A stretch of 38,124 nucleotides of DNA from Nonomuraea zeae (lineage in GTDB: Bacteria > Actinomycetota > Actinomycetes > Streptosporangiales > Streptosporangiaceae). The stretch spans positions 1-38,124 of the forward strand of contig NZ_VCKX01000103.1 in the NCBI RefSeq assembly GCF_005889725.1, in the 5' to 3' direction. Below the pieces are notes generated by a model. The model was not told the DNA's origin, did not search any database, and was given only the letters and a program-made list of their open reading frames with translations. Shown here piece after piece: positions 1 through 8,030 of the stretch. Position 1 is the stretch's first letter; each line of letters opens with the position of its first letter. The position numbers were made by a program, and so were the translations under genes.

Positions 1-1161
1 GGCGTCCGGGTGGGCGGCCGGCGGGGTCGCCGGAGCGTAGATGGAGTCGCTGTCGCGCTCCCCCTGACGCCCGGTACCGAAGTCGGGCAGCCACGTCGAA
101 GCGGTGCTGCGGCGGGACGAGGTGTCGCCGGGGCGGGCATGGCCGGCCTCGCGGGCAGGCGGCTCAGGCCGGAAGTGCTCGCGGGAGGGCGAGTCCTGGC
201 GGTAGGGCTCGCGAGATGGTGAGTCCTGGCGGTAAGGCTCGCGGGACGGCGAGTCGGGACGGGCACCGGGCTCGGACGTGCCGGGTCCGGACGTGCCGGG
301 TCCGGCAGCCGCGGACGTGCCAGGCGCGCCGTAGGACGGCTCCTGGTCGCGGGCTCCGCGGTCGAACGGGGTCTCGCGGGGCGACGACTCGGGCGCGCGG
401 GTGTAGGCCGTCTCAGAGCCCCTGACCGGCGGCGTGTAGCCCACCGCGGGCTCCTCGGGCTCGCGGCGCACCACCGAGGGGAACGCCACCGCGTCCGAGG
501 CGAGCGGCGGCACCGGCTGCAGCTTGGCCATGCGGGGCGCGAACGGCGTCACCGTCGTGTCCTCGACCACGGCCGGCTCAGGGTCGAAGTCGGCGGCGGA
601 CAGGCGCAGGGCCTCGTCGTCGTGGGGCGTCACATGGCGCTTGCGCGGGTCGAAGAGCCACTCGGCGTGGCGCGTGTGACCGTTCCAGACGTAGCCGAGC
701 TTGACCCGCCACAGGCCGTCGTCGCGCTTGGCGGAGTCCCAGTCGATCTCGTCGGTCGGCACGCCGCGCCTGGTCAGCCGCTCCGCCACGAGATCGCCGA
801 GGGTCGGGCCGGGCGCGGACTCGCCCGGCATGCGTACGGCCACGCGTTGCGCCTGCTGAGCGACATACTCCCGCTCCTGCAGCACCGGCCCCTCGAACCA
901 GCGGACGCGCTCGACCGGGATCCCGGCGGTCGCGGCAATCTCCTCCGCCGTCTCTCCGGCGCGGATGCGTGCCTGGATCTCCTTGGGGCGCAACGGGCTC
1001 TCCACTTCGATCTCGTACTGGCCGAGACGGGAGAAGTTGCCGCGGACGGCAGCACGGAGCCGGTCGTCCACGGGAAGCGTGAAGCGCGTACCTCGTCCGG
1101 CAGTAGCCAGCACGAGATAGGTGCCGTCCTCACTCACCGCGACGAGTCGGAGCTCCTGCAT
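1..1161 (-). CDS. sepH: Septation protein SepH (DUF3071), C-terminus cut by window edge
   Basis: SepH is an actinobacterial cell-division protein that binds FtsZ and promotes its assembly. The start is the ATG at 1161, with AAGGGA about 5 bases upstream; the protein begins MQELRLVAVSEDGTYLVL. Residues 1 to about 170 match the DUF3071 domain: an N-terminal strand-rich part, then a helix-turn-helix-like segment around AGETAEEIAATAGIPVERV, then WLFDPRKRHV near residue 173. After that the chain becomes low-complexity, rich in Pro, Glu, Arg and Ser, as is typical of the SepH linker. The frame stays open to base 1 (387 codons visible), so the C-terminal FtsZ-regulating part is not seen. The linker holds two copies of SREPYRQDSP. 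The gene is last in a same-strand series but 160 bp after the S8 gene, so it probably has its own promoter. The family call is by recognition of the N-terminal domain. Confidence 0.88.
   Translation of the reverse strand, partial: MQELRLVAVSEDGTYLVLATAGRGTRFTLPVDDRLRAAVRGNFSRLGQYEIEVESPLRPKEIQARIRAGETAEEIAATAGIPVERVRWFEGPVLQEREYVAQQAQRVAVRMPGESAPGPTLGDLVAERLTRRGVPTDEIDWDSAKRDDGLWRVKLGYVWNGHTRHAEWLFDPRKRHVTPHDDEALRLSAADFDPEPAVVEDTTVTPFAPRMAKLQPVPPLASDAVAFPSVVRREPEEPAVGYTPPVRGSETAYTRAPESSPRETPFDRGARDQEPSYGAPGTSAAAGPGTSGPGTSEPGARPDSPSREPYRQDSPSREPYRQDSPSREHFRPEPPAREAGHARPGDTSSRRSTASTWLPDFGTGRQGERDSDSIYAPATPPAAHPDA
187..246 (-). repeat. Tandem 30-bp coding repeat in the sepH linker
   Basis: Two adjacent 30-bp units each encode SREPYRQDSP on the minus strand. 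A third, diverged unit follows (SREHFRPEPP). The repeat lies in the disordered linker of SepH. It is most likely a slippage expansion that keeps the reading frame. Confidence 0.75.
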
Positions 1162-1321
1162 GCGAGTCCCTTCGTCAGCGTCGCCATTCTTCCCCCGGAC
1201 CCTTGAGTCTCTCGCGTGTGCCGGTTGCCTGCCAGCACCGTACCCGGCATGTCCGAACATCGCCTTCCTGGGATAGCCCCGGGGCGTTGTGACGCCGGTC
1301 ACATTTGTGGGATCCATCCCG

Positions 1322-2281
1322 CTATTGCCCGCCGCTGTGCATGTGGAGGCTAGAGGCCCCAGACGGATTCTGACGAATCGCGCCCCGTGTTGTCGTGCAC
1401 TTCAGCCAAGACGCGAGAACGGATGGATGAACGGCAGGATGGAGCTCCAGGTAGCGGGCGGCGGCGCCGGCGAGGTGCGGGGCGTTCGCCGAGTAGGCCG
1501 CGCCGCCCGGTGTGACCCGGCAAGTACTGGTATCGGCGGCTACGACGGTGAAGAGACCGGAGCCTGCCAGCGCCCGTACGGCCGTGCTCAGTGCGGGGGA
1601 GTCCGCCCCGTCGAAGGAGAGGCTGGCGACCGCGGGGCCGCGCGCGTGGCGGCGGATCCAGTCGAGCCCGGCCAGCACGTCGGCCAGCGTGCCGGGGCCC
1701 GCGCAACCGAGCACCCGCACGGAGGCGATCCTGGCCTTGGGCGCGACGCCCGAGTAGCGTCCCGCGATGGTCCTGGCGACCTGCGTGCCGTGGCCGGAGC
1801 AGTCGCGGCCGGTCCCGCCGGTGGCGTCGAAGGCATGCCAGGCCCGGTCCCCGAACTCGGGCCTAGCGACGTCGACGCCGCTGTCCACGACGTACACGGT
1901 CGTGCCCGCGCCGCCGGTCCGCATGGCCGGCCGGCGGCCGGGCGCGGCGGCGGTCATGGGGTGGATCTGGCGGTCCGGCTCGACGGCGCGCACTCGCGGG
2001 TCGGAGCGGAGCTCGGCCAGCTCGCCGGCGGTGAGGAAGGTGGCGAACCCGGGCAGCGCCGCGGTGTAGAAGCGCCGTACCCGCCAGCGCACCTCGCCGA
2101 CGAGCTCGCGGGCGGCCACCCGGTTACGGGCGGTGACGATGTAGGGGCGGCCGGGCTCGGACGCGACGGGGGCCAGGGCGAATCCTGAGGCGGGCGTCAT
2201 GGCGAGCGGGACGGCGGTCGTGGCGGCCGTGGCCACGGCCGCGGCGAGGTAAACGGAGGGCAGGCCGAGTCGTCGGGGCAC
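1322..2281 (-). CDS. S8 (subtilisin-like) serine protease, exported, active site probably defective
   Basis: The 319-residue protein starts at ATG 2281. It has an Ala-rich N-terminal segment compatible with a signal peptide (residues about 1-35), an inhibitor-I9-like propeptide (about 46-105), then a subtilisin domain. The catalytic Asp (D133 in VVDSGVD) and His (H164 in GHGTQVA) are present. The Ser region reads AYSANAPHLAG, so S264 aligns with the catalytic Ser of GTSMAAPHVAG, but the flanking Gly-Thr is gone. The usual oxyanion motif AAGN is AADT (248-251), so the Asn is lost. Only 13 residues separate that point from S264, against about 63 in proteinase K, so about 50 residues of the fold are missing without a frameshift. 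The family is clear, but activity is doubtful. The likely cellular role is extracellular or cell-wall associated. Confidence 0.85.
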   Translation of the reverse strand: MPRRLGLPSVYLAAAVATAATTAVPLAMTPASGFALAPVASEPGRPYIVTARNRVAARELVGEVRWRVRRFYTAALPGFATFLTAGELAELRSDPRVRAVEPDRQIHPMTAAAPGRRPAMRTGGAGTTVYVVDSGVDVARPEFGDRAWHAFDATGGTGRDCSGHGTQVARTIAGRYSGVAPKARIASVRVLGCAGPGTLADVLAGLDWIRRHARGPAVASLSFDGADSPALSTAVRALAGSGLFTVVAADTSTCRVTPGGAAYSANAPHLAGAAARYLELHPAVHPSVLASWLKCTTTRGAIRQNPSGASSLHMHSGGQ

Positions 2282-2395
2282 GAGCTACAAGGTTGCCGCC
2301 CGCGCGGTGGGCGTGCGTGGCAAGACACGCGCACACGCCGATACGCGCGCCAGCTCTTTACCTAACGCAGGACATCGGGCGGTCGACGGGGGCCG

Positions 2396-3673
2396 TCAGC
2401 CGAGCACGAGGTCCAGGTACTCGTTGGTGAACAGGCGCCGCGGGTCGAGCCGGTCGCGCAGCGCCGTGAAGTCCGCGAAGCGGGGATAGACCTTGCTCAG
2501 GTAGAAGGCGTCCCTGGTGTGCAGCTTGCCCCAGTGCGGCCGCCCCTCCAGCCGGGTCATGATCTCCTCGACACCCTCGAAGTATTCGGGGTTCGGGGTC
2601 GGGCGGTAGATGTGGCAGGCGACGTACGCCGACGGGCGTCCGTACGCGGTGGACAGCCACGCCTCGCTGGGCGGCGTGACCCGCACCTCCACGGGAAAAG
2701 TGATCTTCCAATCCATCCGCTCGATCAGGTCCCTGGTCTCGCGCAGCGCCTGGGCCAGGCGATGGCGCGGCACAGCGTACTCCATCTCCAGAAAGCGCAC
2801 GTCGCGCCGAGCCGTGAAGATCTTGTACGACGTGTCGACCGACTCGGAGTCCCCGAGCGCCGCCGCGCTGGCCGCGTTGATCCGCGGGATCAGGCCGGGC
2901 AGCGCCGCGCCCACGGCGCAGGCCGCGCCGAAGACCGTGTTCTCCAGGAACACGTTGTCCATCCAGTGCTTGACCGCGCCGGGCGGCCGGGCCGGGCCGG
3001 GGTTCCTGTTGTTGGTCTTGACCAGGCACGCGTCGGTGTGCGGCAGCCAGAAGAAGTCGAGATGCTCGTTGGCGGAGATCAGCGAGTCGAGCGAGCCCAG
3101 GATCTCGCTGAGCGGCAGCCGGCGCCGCCGGTTGTGCAGCAGGAACGCGGGCTCCACCCGGAAGGTCACGGCCGTCAGGACGCCGAGCGCGCCCAGCCCC
3201 ACCCTGGCGGCGTCGAACAGGTCCTCGCCCGGACTCACGGTCGCCACCGAGCCGTCGGCGAGCACCAGCTCCAGCTCCTCGACCTGGTCGGCGAGCCCGC
3301 CGCTGTCGCGTCCCGTGCCGTGCGTGCCGGTCTGGATCGCGCCGGCGACGGTCTGCTCGGTGATGTCGCCCATGTTCGCCAGGGCCAGGCCGCGCTCGCC
3401 GAGCAGCTCGTTCAGCACCCGCAGCGGGGTCCCGGCCAGCACGGTGACGCGGTCGCCCGCCCACGACCTGACCCCGGTCAGCCCGTGCGGGCGTAGCATG
3501 ATCCCGTCGGTGAGGGCCACCCCGGTGAAGGAGTGGCCCGTGCCGACCATCCGGACCCGCCGCCCGGAGGCGGCGGCGTCCAGCACGGCGCGTACGACGT
3601 CCGCGACGGACGCCGGCGTACGCACCTCGGCGGGGGTGCCCGACTGGTTCTGCGCCCAGTTGGTGAAGACCAC
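2396..3673 (-). CDS. FAD-linked sugar-lactone oxidase (D-arabinono-1,4-lactone oxidase type)
   Basis: This is a member of the VAO flavoprotein family that oxidises aldonolactones or alditols, giving an ascorbate-like product or a lactone. The protein is 425 aa from the GTG at 3673; GGAGG lies 6 bases upstream. An in-frame GTG at 3679 touches that Shine-Dalgarno and is less likely. The N-terminal half is the FAD-binding PCMH domain. GTGHSF (about residues 44-49) contains the His to which FAD is covalently attached in related enzymes, and QTGTHGTG follows at about 114-121. The C-terminal ALO domain ends with the family signature HWGKLH at about 380-385. Length matches the family (about 420-430). 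It lies 42 bp downstream of the deacetylase gene on the same strand and may be co-transcribed. The exact substrate cannot be read from sequence. Confidence 0.85.
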   Translation of the reverse strand: MVFTNWAQNQSGTPAEVRTPASVADVVRAVLDAAASGRRVRMVGTGHSFTGVALTDGIMLRPHGLTGVRSWAGDRVTVLAGTPLRVLNELLGERGLALANMGDITEQTVAGAIQTGTHGTGRDSGGLADQVEELELVLADGSVATVSPGEDLFDAARVGLGALGVLTAVTFRVEPAFLLHNRRRRLPLSEILGSLDSLISANEHLDFFWLPHTDACLVKTNNRNPGPARPPGAVKHWMDNVFLENTVFGAACAVGAALPGLIPRINAASAAALGDSESVDTSYKIFTARRDVRFLEMEYAVPRHRLAQALRETRDLIERMDWKITFPVEVRVTPPSEAWLSTAYGRPSAYVACHIYRPTPNPEYFEGVEEIMTRLEGRPHWGKLHTRDAFYLSKVYPRFADFTALRDRLDPRRLFTNEYLDLVLG

Positions 3674-3715
3674 GAGCACCCTCCAGAGCTTCGTTCCGCT
3701 AAACGTGAACGATAC

Positions 3716-4438
3716 TCACTTCTCCCAGCCTTCGGGAACGGGGAAGATGTCGCCGGGTTCGAGGTTCTGCCGCTTGACCACGTCCGACACGGTCACCAGG
3801 TGATAACCCTTGTTCTGCAGGGTCTTGATGAGCGCCGGCATCGCGTCGACGGTCTGCTTGACCCAGTCGTGCATCAGGATGATGCCGTCGCGCTGGGCCA
3901 CCTCAAGGGTCTTCTTCTTGATGGCCTCGACGTTCTTGGAGCTCCAGTCCTGCGAGCCGGCGGTCCACAGGATCATCGGCATGCCGTATTCGGCGGCGAT
4001 GTCGGACACCTGAAGGTCGGCCAGCCCGTACGGCGGGCGCAGCAGCTTGGGCTCGACGCCCGCCGCCTTCTTCACCGCGTCCTGGGTCTTCTGGATCTCG
4101 CTCTTGATCGTCCCGGCCTCACTCTTGGTGAAGTCAGGATGGCTGTAACTGTGGTTGCCGAGCTCGTGGCCCTCGGCGGCCATGCGCTTGACGTAGGCGG
4201 GGCGGCTCTTCACGTACTGGCCCTCGAGGAAGAACGTCGCTTTCGCGTCGTACTTCTTCAGCGTGTCGAGCAGGGTGCCCGCATACTGGCCCGGACCGTC
4301 GTCGAATGTCAGCGCGATGCACTTGACCTGCTCGCAGTCGACCGGCTCCTTCTTCGGAGCCTGGGCGAACGCGGGCGCCGGGGCCAGAGTGACGCAAACA
4401 GCCGCGATAGCTAGAAGTGAAGTGATTTGTCGGGACAT
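3716..4438 (-). CDS. Secreted polysaccharide deacetylase (NodB domain, CE4)
   Basis: Carbohydrate esterase family 4 enzymes remove N- or O-acetyl groups from peptidoglycan, chitin oligomers or other polysaccharides with a divalent metal. The chosen start is the ATG at 4438 (MSRQITSLLA), which has GGAAG about 9 bases upstream and gives a clean signal peptide with cleavage near AFA-Q (residues 24-25); a further in-frame ATG at 4480 would spoil it. The protein is 240 aa. NodB motifs are all present: TFDDG with D46 and D47, the metal pair H96 and H100 in HSYSH, RPPYG at 134-138, and the catalytic His H190 in LMHDW. It sits between an MFS gene (54 bp upstream) and the lactone oxidase (42 bp downstream), all on the minus strand. 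The likely target is the cell's own wall or an external glycan; the sequence does not distinguish these. Confidence 0.92.
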   Translation of the reverse strand: MSRQITSLLAIAAVCVTLAPAPAFAQAPKKEPVDCEQVKCIALTFDDGPGQYAGTLLDTLKKYDAKATFFLEGQYVKSRPAYVKRMAAEGHELGNHSYSHPDFTKSEAGTIKSEIQKTQDAVKKAAGVEPKLLRPPYGLADLQVSDIAAEYGMPMILWTAGSQDWSSKNVEAIKKKTLEVAQRDGIILMHDWVKQTVDAMPALIKTLQNKGYHLVTVSDVVKRQNLEPGDIFPVPEGWEK

Positions 4439-4492
4439 AAGTAGAGCTTCCGGTGTGATGGGTGTTGCGAGGGATCTCACGACCGTAGCGGA

Positions 4493-5695
4493 TCAGCTCT
4501 TGGCGGGTGAAGACGCCTCGGGAAGTCTCAGCAAACCCGAACCTCCGATGCCCACGACCACGGCGACGATCGCGGCGCCCAGGGCGAAGGTGTAGGCGTT
4601 CGAGGCTCCGTACGCCTCCGTGAGCCGCCCGCCCGCCCACGCGCCGATCGCCACACCGAACCCGATCGACGTCGAGATCCACGCCATGCCCTCGGTGAGC
4701 AGGGACGGCGGCACCAGCCGCTCGGTGAGCGAGAAGCCCGTGATGAGCGTCGGCGAGATCGCGAACCCGGCCAGGAACAGCGCCCCCGCCATGATCCACA
4801 CGTTGTCGATGAACGCGATCGGCACCAGCCCCACCACGAACACGCCCAGCGCCCGCATGAACCGTCCGCGCAGCGAGATCCTCCAGTGCCTCGACCCGAA
4901 CCACAGCCCCGACACCATCGACCCGCCCGCGAACGCGGCCAGCAGGAACCCGGAGGCCGCCTTGACCCCGTGCTCCTCCGCGTAGGCCACCGTGACCAGG
5001 TCCACCGAGCCGAACACCGCGCCCAGCGCCAGGTAGACGCACGCCAGCAGGGCGATGCCGGGGATCAGGATGGGCGTGCCGCCCGCGGAGGCGACCCGCT
5101 GGACGGGCGGCTGGGTGCGCCGCTGCGCCGCCAGCGCCAGGCAGCCGAGCAGCATGCAGATCAGGGCGACGACCAGCCCCGCGTACGGGTTCACGCCGGT
5201 CGCGAGCACCGTGACCAGCGCGGGCCCGGTGACGAAGACGACCTCGTCCACCACGGACTCGAACGCGAACGCGGTGTGCAGCTTGTCGGACCCGCCGTGG
5301 ATGACCGACCAGCGCGCCCGCACCATCGAGCCGATGGACAGCGAGGTGGCCCCGATGACCAGGCCGGAGGCGTAGAGCGTCCAGTCGGGCAGCCCGAACC
5401 CGGCGCACAGCATGAGGGCGACCATGGCCAGCCCGTTGACGACGGCGAACGGGGCGATGATCCGGCCTTGCCCGAACTTGTCCACCAGCCGGCCGGACAG
5501 CGGGGCGGCCACGGCGAAGGCCACGTTGGTGGCGGCGGCGACCGCGCCGGCGATGGCGTACGACTCCGTGAGCGCGGAGATCAGCAGCACGACCCCGATG
5601 CCGAGCATGGACATCGGCATCCGGCCGACGAATCCGGCCAGCACGAACCCTTTGACGCCGGGCCGGTTGAACAACCCCCGGTAAGGCCCGACCAC
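4493..5695 (-). CDS. MFS transporter
   Basis: This is a 400-residue integral membrane protein with about 12 hydrophobic segments in two halves of six, as in the major facilitator superfamily. The loop after the second segment reads SGRLVDKFGQGR, a version of the family's G-x3-D-x2-G-R signature at the cytoplasmic turn. The start is the GTG at 5695, with AGGGGGA about 8 bases upstream; the nearby ATG is out of frame. The substrate is unknown. The set resembles small-molecule or drug efflux MFS proteins of actinomycetes, an inference from general architecture only. It is divergent from the lytic transglycosylase gene; the 93 bp between them must hold both promoters. Confidence 0.88.
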   Translation of the reverse strand: MVGPYRGLFNRPGVKGFVLAGFVGRMPMSMLGIGVVLLISALTESYAIAGAVAAATNVAFAVAAPLSGRLVDKFGQGRIIAPFAVVNGLAMVALMLCAGFGLPDWTLYASGLVIGATSLSIGSMVRARWSVIHGGSDKLHTAFAFESVVDEVVFVTGPALVTVLATGVNPYAGLVVALICMLLGCLALAAQRRTQPPVQRVASAGGTPILIPGIALLACVYLALGAVFGSVDLVTVAYAEEHGVKAASGFLLAAFAGGSMVSGLWFGSRHWRISLRGRFMRALGVFVVGLVPIAFIDNVWIMAGALFLAGFAISPTLITGFSLTERLVPPSLLTEGMAWISTSIGFGVAIGAWAGGRLTEAYGASNAYTFALGAAIVAVVVGIGGSGLLRLPEASSPAKS

Positions 5696-5775
5696 GTCAT
5701 TTCCCCCTTACACGAGCCAGCTAACCTTTGCGCACCGACTGTCCGGATGGCAAGTGATTTGTGCGGTGCGTGGGT

Positions 5776-5781
5776 TAACGT
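5776..5781 (+). promoter_or_regulatory. Candidate -10 element for a leaderless transglycosylase mRNA
   Basis: TAACGT fits the actinobacterial TAnnnT -10 pattern. It lies exactly 7 bases before the in-frame GTG at 5789, the spacing expected if transcription starts at the start codon. No good -35 is visible. No Shine-Dalgarno precedes any candidate start of this gene, which supports a leaderless message. Confidence 0.4.
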
Positions 5782-5788
5782 GTCCCGA

Positions 5789-6991
5789 GTGTCCGGTCTT
5801 CCCTCTCTTCGTGCGGTCATGCTCATGGTCATCGCCGTGCTCGCGGTCACCGTCGCGGCCGGCGGTCTCGTGGTGATTCTGGGCGATGACGTGCTCACCA
5901 GTGCGCAGGAGCCCGTACGGCGACAGCCCAGGACACAGCAGACACAACCCGCTCCCCGCCTCGACCAGATGGTGCCCACGGCGGCGCCGGTCAAGGACTT
6001 CGGTCAGGGCGGCCCGGGGATCACCTCGACCCCGCCGCGCGTGCTGGCGATCGCCGCGGCCACGGTGCCGAAGCGGACCAGGTTCACGCTCGGCGAGCTG
6101 GCGCACGTGCAGAAGGTGATCGTGGTGGACGCGGGCGCGGTCAAGGTGTCGGGCACCGCACTGAACCTGCTGGCCGTCGACCCGGCCGACTTCCGCTCCT
6201 GGACGCCGCAGCCCGTCGCCGACCAGCCCGCCGTCTGGAGCGCGCTGGCCAGGGGCGAGCTGGTGGCCGACGCGAGCGCGATGCGGAAGTTCGGCATGAT
6301 CCTGGGCGCCATGTACCAGGTGGACGGCGGGCCCAGGCTGCGCGTCGCGGCCTCGGCCGATCTCGGGCTCAAGGGCGTGGACGGGCTGGTGAGCGCGGAC
6401 ATGGGCAAGGCGCTCGGGTTCGCGCCCGGGGTGGCGGTGCTGCTGCACGGCAAGCCGGGCAAGATCAGCGAGTCGTCCGTACGCAAGGCGCTCGGCAAGG
6501 GCGCGCAGGTCGTCATGCTCGACGCGGCCGAGCGCGCCGCGAAAGCCCAGCAGAAGGCCGGGCAGCGGAAGTCGGCCCAGCAGGATCAGCCGCAGCCGGT
6601 CAGCGTGGGCCGGCCGGGCAGCTATCTGGAGCTCTACAAGGCCTCAGCCACCCGCTGCCCAGGGCTGTCGTGGACGGTGCTGGCGGCGATCGGCCAGGTG
6701 GAGAGCTCGCACGGGCGCAACAACGGCCCGTCGAGCGCGGGCGCTCTGGGGCCGATGCAGTTCATGCCCGCCACCTGGAAGCACTACGGCGTGGACGGCG
6801 ACGGCGACGGCAAGAGCGACATCTGGAGCCCGTACGACGCCGTGCCCGGCGCGGCCAACTACCTGTGCGCCAACGGCGCGGGCAAGGGCGGCGAGAAGCT
6901 GCGCAAGGCGATCTGGTTCTACAACCACTCGTGGGACTACGTGAACAAGGTCATGGGCATCGCCGAGGCGTACGCCCGCACCTACGCCTGA
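5789..6991 (+). CDS. Membrane-anchored lytic murein transglycosylase (SLT domain)
   Basis: Lytic transglycosylases cut the MurNAc-GlcNAc bond of peptidoglycan without water, forming 1,6-anhydroMurNAc. The start is uncertain because no candidate has a ribosome site: I take GTG 5789 on the basis of the -10 element 7 bases upstream. GTG 5780 and ATG 5747 are in frame. The 400-aa protein has one N-terminal membrane segment (about residues 10-32), a long Pro/Gln/Lys-rich extracytoplasmic stalk, a globular middle part, and a C-terminal transglycosylase domain from about residue 278. In it VLAAIGQVESSHGR carries the likely catalytic Glu (E305), followed by GALGPMQFMPATW and YDAVPGAANYLC, as in the MltB/SLT_2-type enzymes of actinomycetes. 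DGDGDGKSD in this domain could bind calcium. The end overlaps the convergent ferrochelatase gene by 10 bp. Confidence 0.88.
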   Translation: MSGLPSLRAVMLMVIAVLAVTVAAGGLVVILGDDVLTSAQEPVRRQPRTQQTQPAPRLDQMVPTAAPVKDFGQGGPGITSTPPRVLAIAAATVPKRTRFTLGELAHVQKVIVVDAGAVKVSGTALNLLAVDPADFRSWTPQPVADQPAVWSALARGELVADASAMRKFGMILGAMYQVDGGPRLRVAASADLGLKGVDGLVSADMGKALGFAPGVAVLLHGKPGKISESSVRKALGKGAQVVMLDAAERAAKAQQKAGQRKSAQQDQPQPVSVGRPGSYLELYKASATRCPGLSWTVLAAIGQVESSHGRNNGPSSAGALGPMQFMPATWKHYGVDGDGDGKSDIWSPYDAVPGAANYLCANGAGKGGEKLRKAIWFYNHSWDYVNKVMGIAEAYARTYA

Positions 6992-7974
6992 GGCGCCTGA
7001 GGCGCCTGAGGAGCCTGAGTCGCCTGGGCCCGCGCGGGCCGCACGGGGGGCGGGCAGCACGTGAGCGCGCAGGGGACGGGCTCGGGCTCGTCCATCAGCT
7101 CGCGCACCATCTGGACGAAGCGCGGGTGCGTGCCCGCGGTCGCCGCCCGCTCCATGGGCAGGCCCAGCTCGGCGGCCACCTGCCTGGCCTCGGTGTCGAG
7201 GTCGTAGACGACCTCCATGTGGTCGGAGACGAACCCGATCGGCACCAGCACGACGGAGCTCGCGTCCGTCTTGCGCAGGAAGTCGCAGACGTCGGGCTCC
7301 AGCCACGGCACCTGCGGCGGCCCGCTGCGCGACTGCCAGACCAGGTCCCAAGGCTCGGAGCGGCCGAGCGCCTGGCTGACCAGCTCGGCGCTCCTGCGGA
7401 GCTGCGATTCGTACAGGCCGCCGGCCGGGCCGGCGCTCTCGGCCATGGAGACGGGGATGCTGTGGGCGGTGAACACCAGCCTGGCGTCGTCGCGGCCGAG
7501 CCGCTCCAGCGCGGCCCGCGTGTGGTCGGCCATCGCGGCCACGAACCCGGGGTGGTCGCCGAAGTGCCGCATCTTGACCAGCTCGGGGCCGCCTTCGACG
7601 GAGATCCGGCGGATGTCCTCGTAGTACTGGCGGCAGCTGGAGTAGCCGGCGAACGCCGACGTGGCGAAGACGGCCGCCTTCCGGACGCCGTCGGCCTTCA
7701 TCTGCCGCACGGTGTCCTCGCCGAACGGGTGCCAGTTACGGTTGCCCCAATAGACCGGCACCCCGGCGACCGGGCGCAGCGCCTCGACCAGTGCGCGGTT
7801 CTGGGCGTTGATCGGGCTGACGCCGCCGAACCCCTGGTAGTGCTCGGCCACCTCTAGCAGCCGCTCGCGGGGCACGCCGCGGCCGCGTACGACGTTTTCC
7901 AGGAAGGGCAGCACGTCGTCGGGACCTTCGGGACCCCCGAACGACAGGACCAGCAAGGCGTCGTAAATTCCCAC
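6982..7974 (-). CDS. cpfC: Coproporphyrin ferrochelatase (CpfC/HemH)
   Basis: The enzyme inserts Fe2+ into coproporphyrin III, the penultimate step of the coproporphyrin-dependent haem pathway used by actinobacteria. The protein is 330 aa from GTG 7974, with AAGG about 7 bases upstream. The fold-defining segments are present: LLVLSFGGPEGPDDV at the N-terminus, the catalytic-site His H171 in FTAHSIP, and E254 in SDHMEVVYDLD. Four Cys (C114 in YSSC, and C302, C306, C307 in a C-x3-CC cluster near the C-terminus) resemble the pattern of actinobacterial ferrochelatases that carry a [2Fe-2S] cluster. Assigning them as ligands is an inference. The last residues are a QAP repeat encoded by 9-bp DNA repeats that overlap the end of the transglycosylase gene. 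The name hemH is also used for this gene. Confidence 0.95.
   Translation of the reverse strand: MGIYDALLVLSFGGPEGPDDVLPFLENVVRGRGVPRERLLEVAEHYQGFGGVSPINAQNRALVEALRPVAGVPVYWGNRNWHPFGEDTVRQMKADGVRKAAVFATSAFAGYSSCRQYYEDIRRISVEGGPELVKMRHFGDHPGFVAAMADHTRAALERLGRDDARLVFTAHSIPVSMAESAGPAGGLYESQLRRSAELVSQALGRSEPWDLVWQSRSGPPQVPWLEPDVCDFLRKTDASSVVLVPIGFVSDHMEVVYDLDTEARQVAAELGLPMERAATAGTHPRFVQMVRELMDEPEPVPCALTCCPPPVRPARAQATQAPQAPQAPQA
6986..7030. repeat. 9-bp tandem repeat across the convergent ends of the transglycosylase and ferrochelatase genes
   Basis: Five adjacent 9-bp units (consensus GCCTGAGGC, the last two diverged) begin at the last Ala codon and stop of the transglycosylase gene. On the other strand they encode the QAP-repeat tail of ferrochelatase. 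A 14-bp perfect palindrome of only G and C (7027-7040) follows directly and could act as a hairpin for either transcript. Confidence 0.8.
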
Positions 7975-8017
7975 GTGACAACCTTATGCCGGGCCCTCTC
8001 TGGTCCCTCCCTCGCGG

Positions 8018-8023
8018 TAGGTT
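8018..8023 (+). promoter_or_regulatory. Candidate -10 element for leaderless S9 peptidase mRNA
   Basis: TAGGTT fits TAnnnT and lies 7 bases before the GTG at 8031. No Shine-Dalgarno is present between it and the start, so the transcript probably begins at or next to the start codon. The -35 region is not convincing. Confidence 0.45.
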
Positions 8024-8030
8024 CGATTGA

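Noticed and set aside
10..425. Two small plus-strand frames at the left edge
   Set aside because: They are shadows of the sepH linker on the other strand, which is open without stop to base 1.
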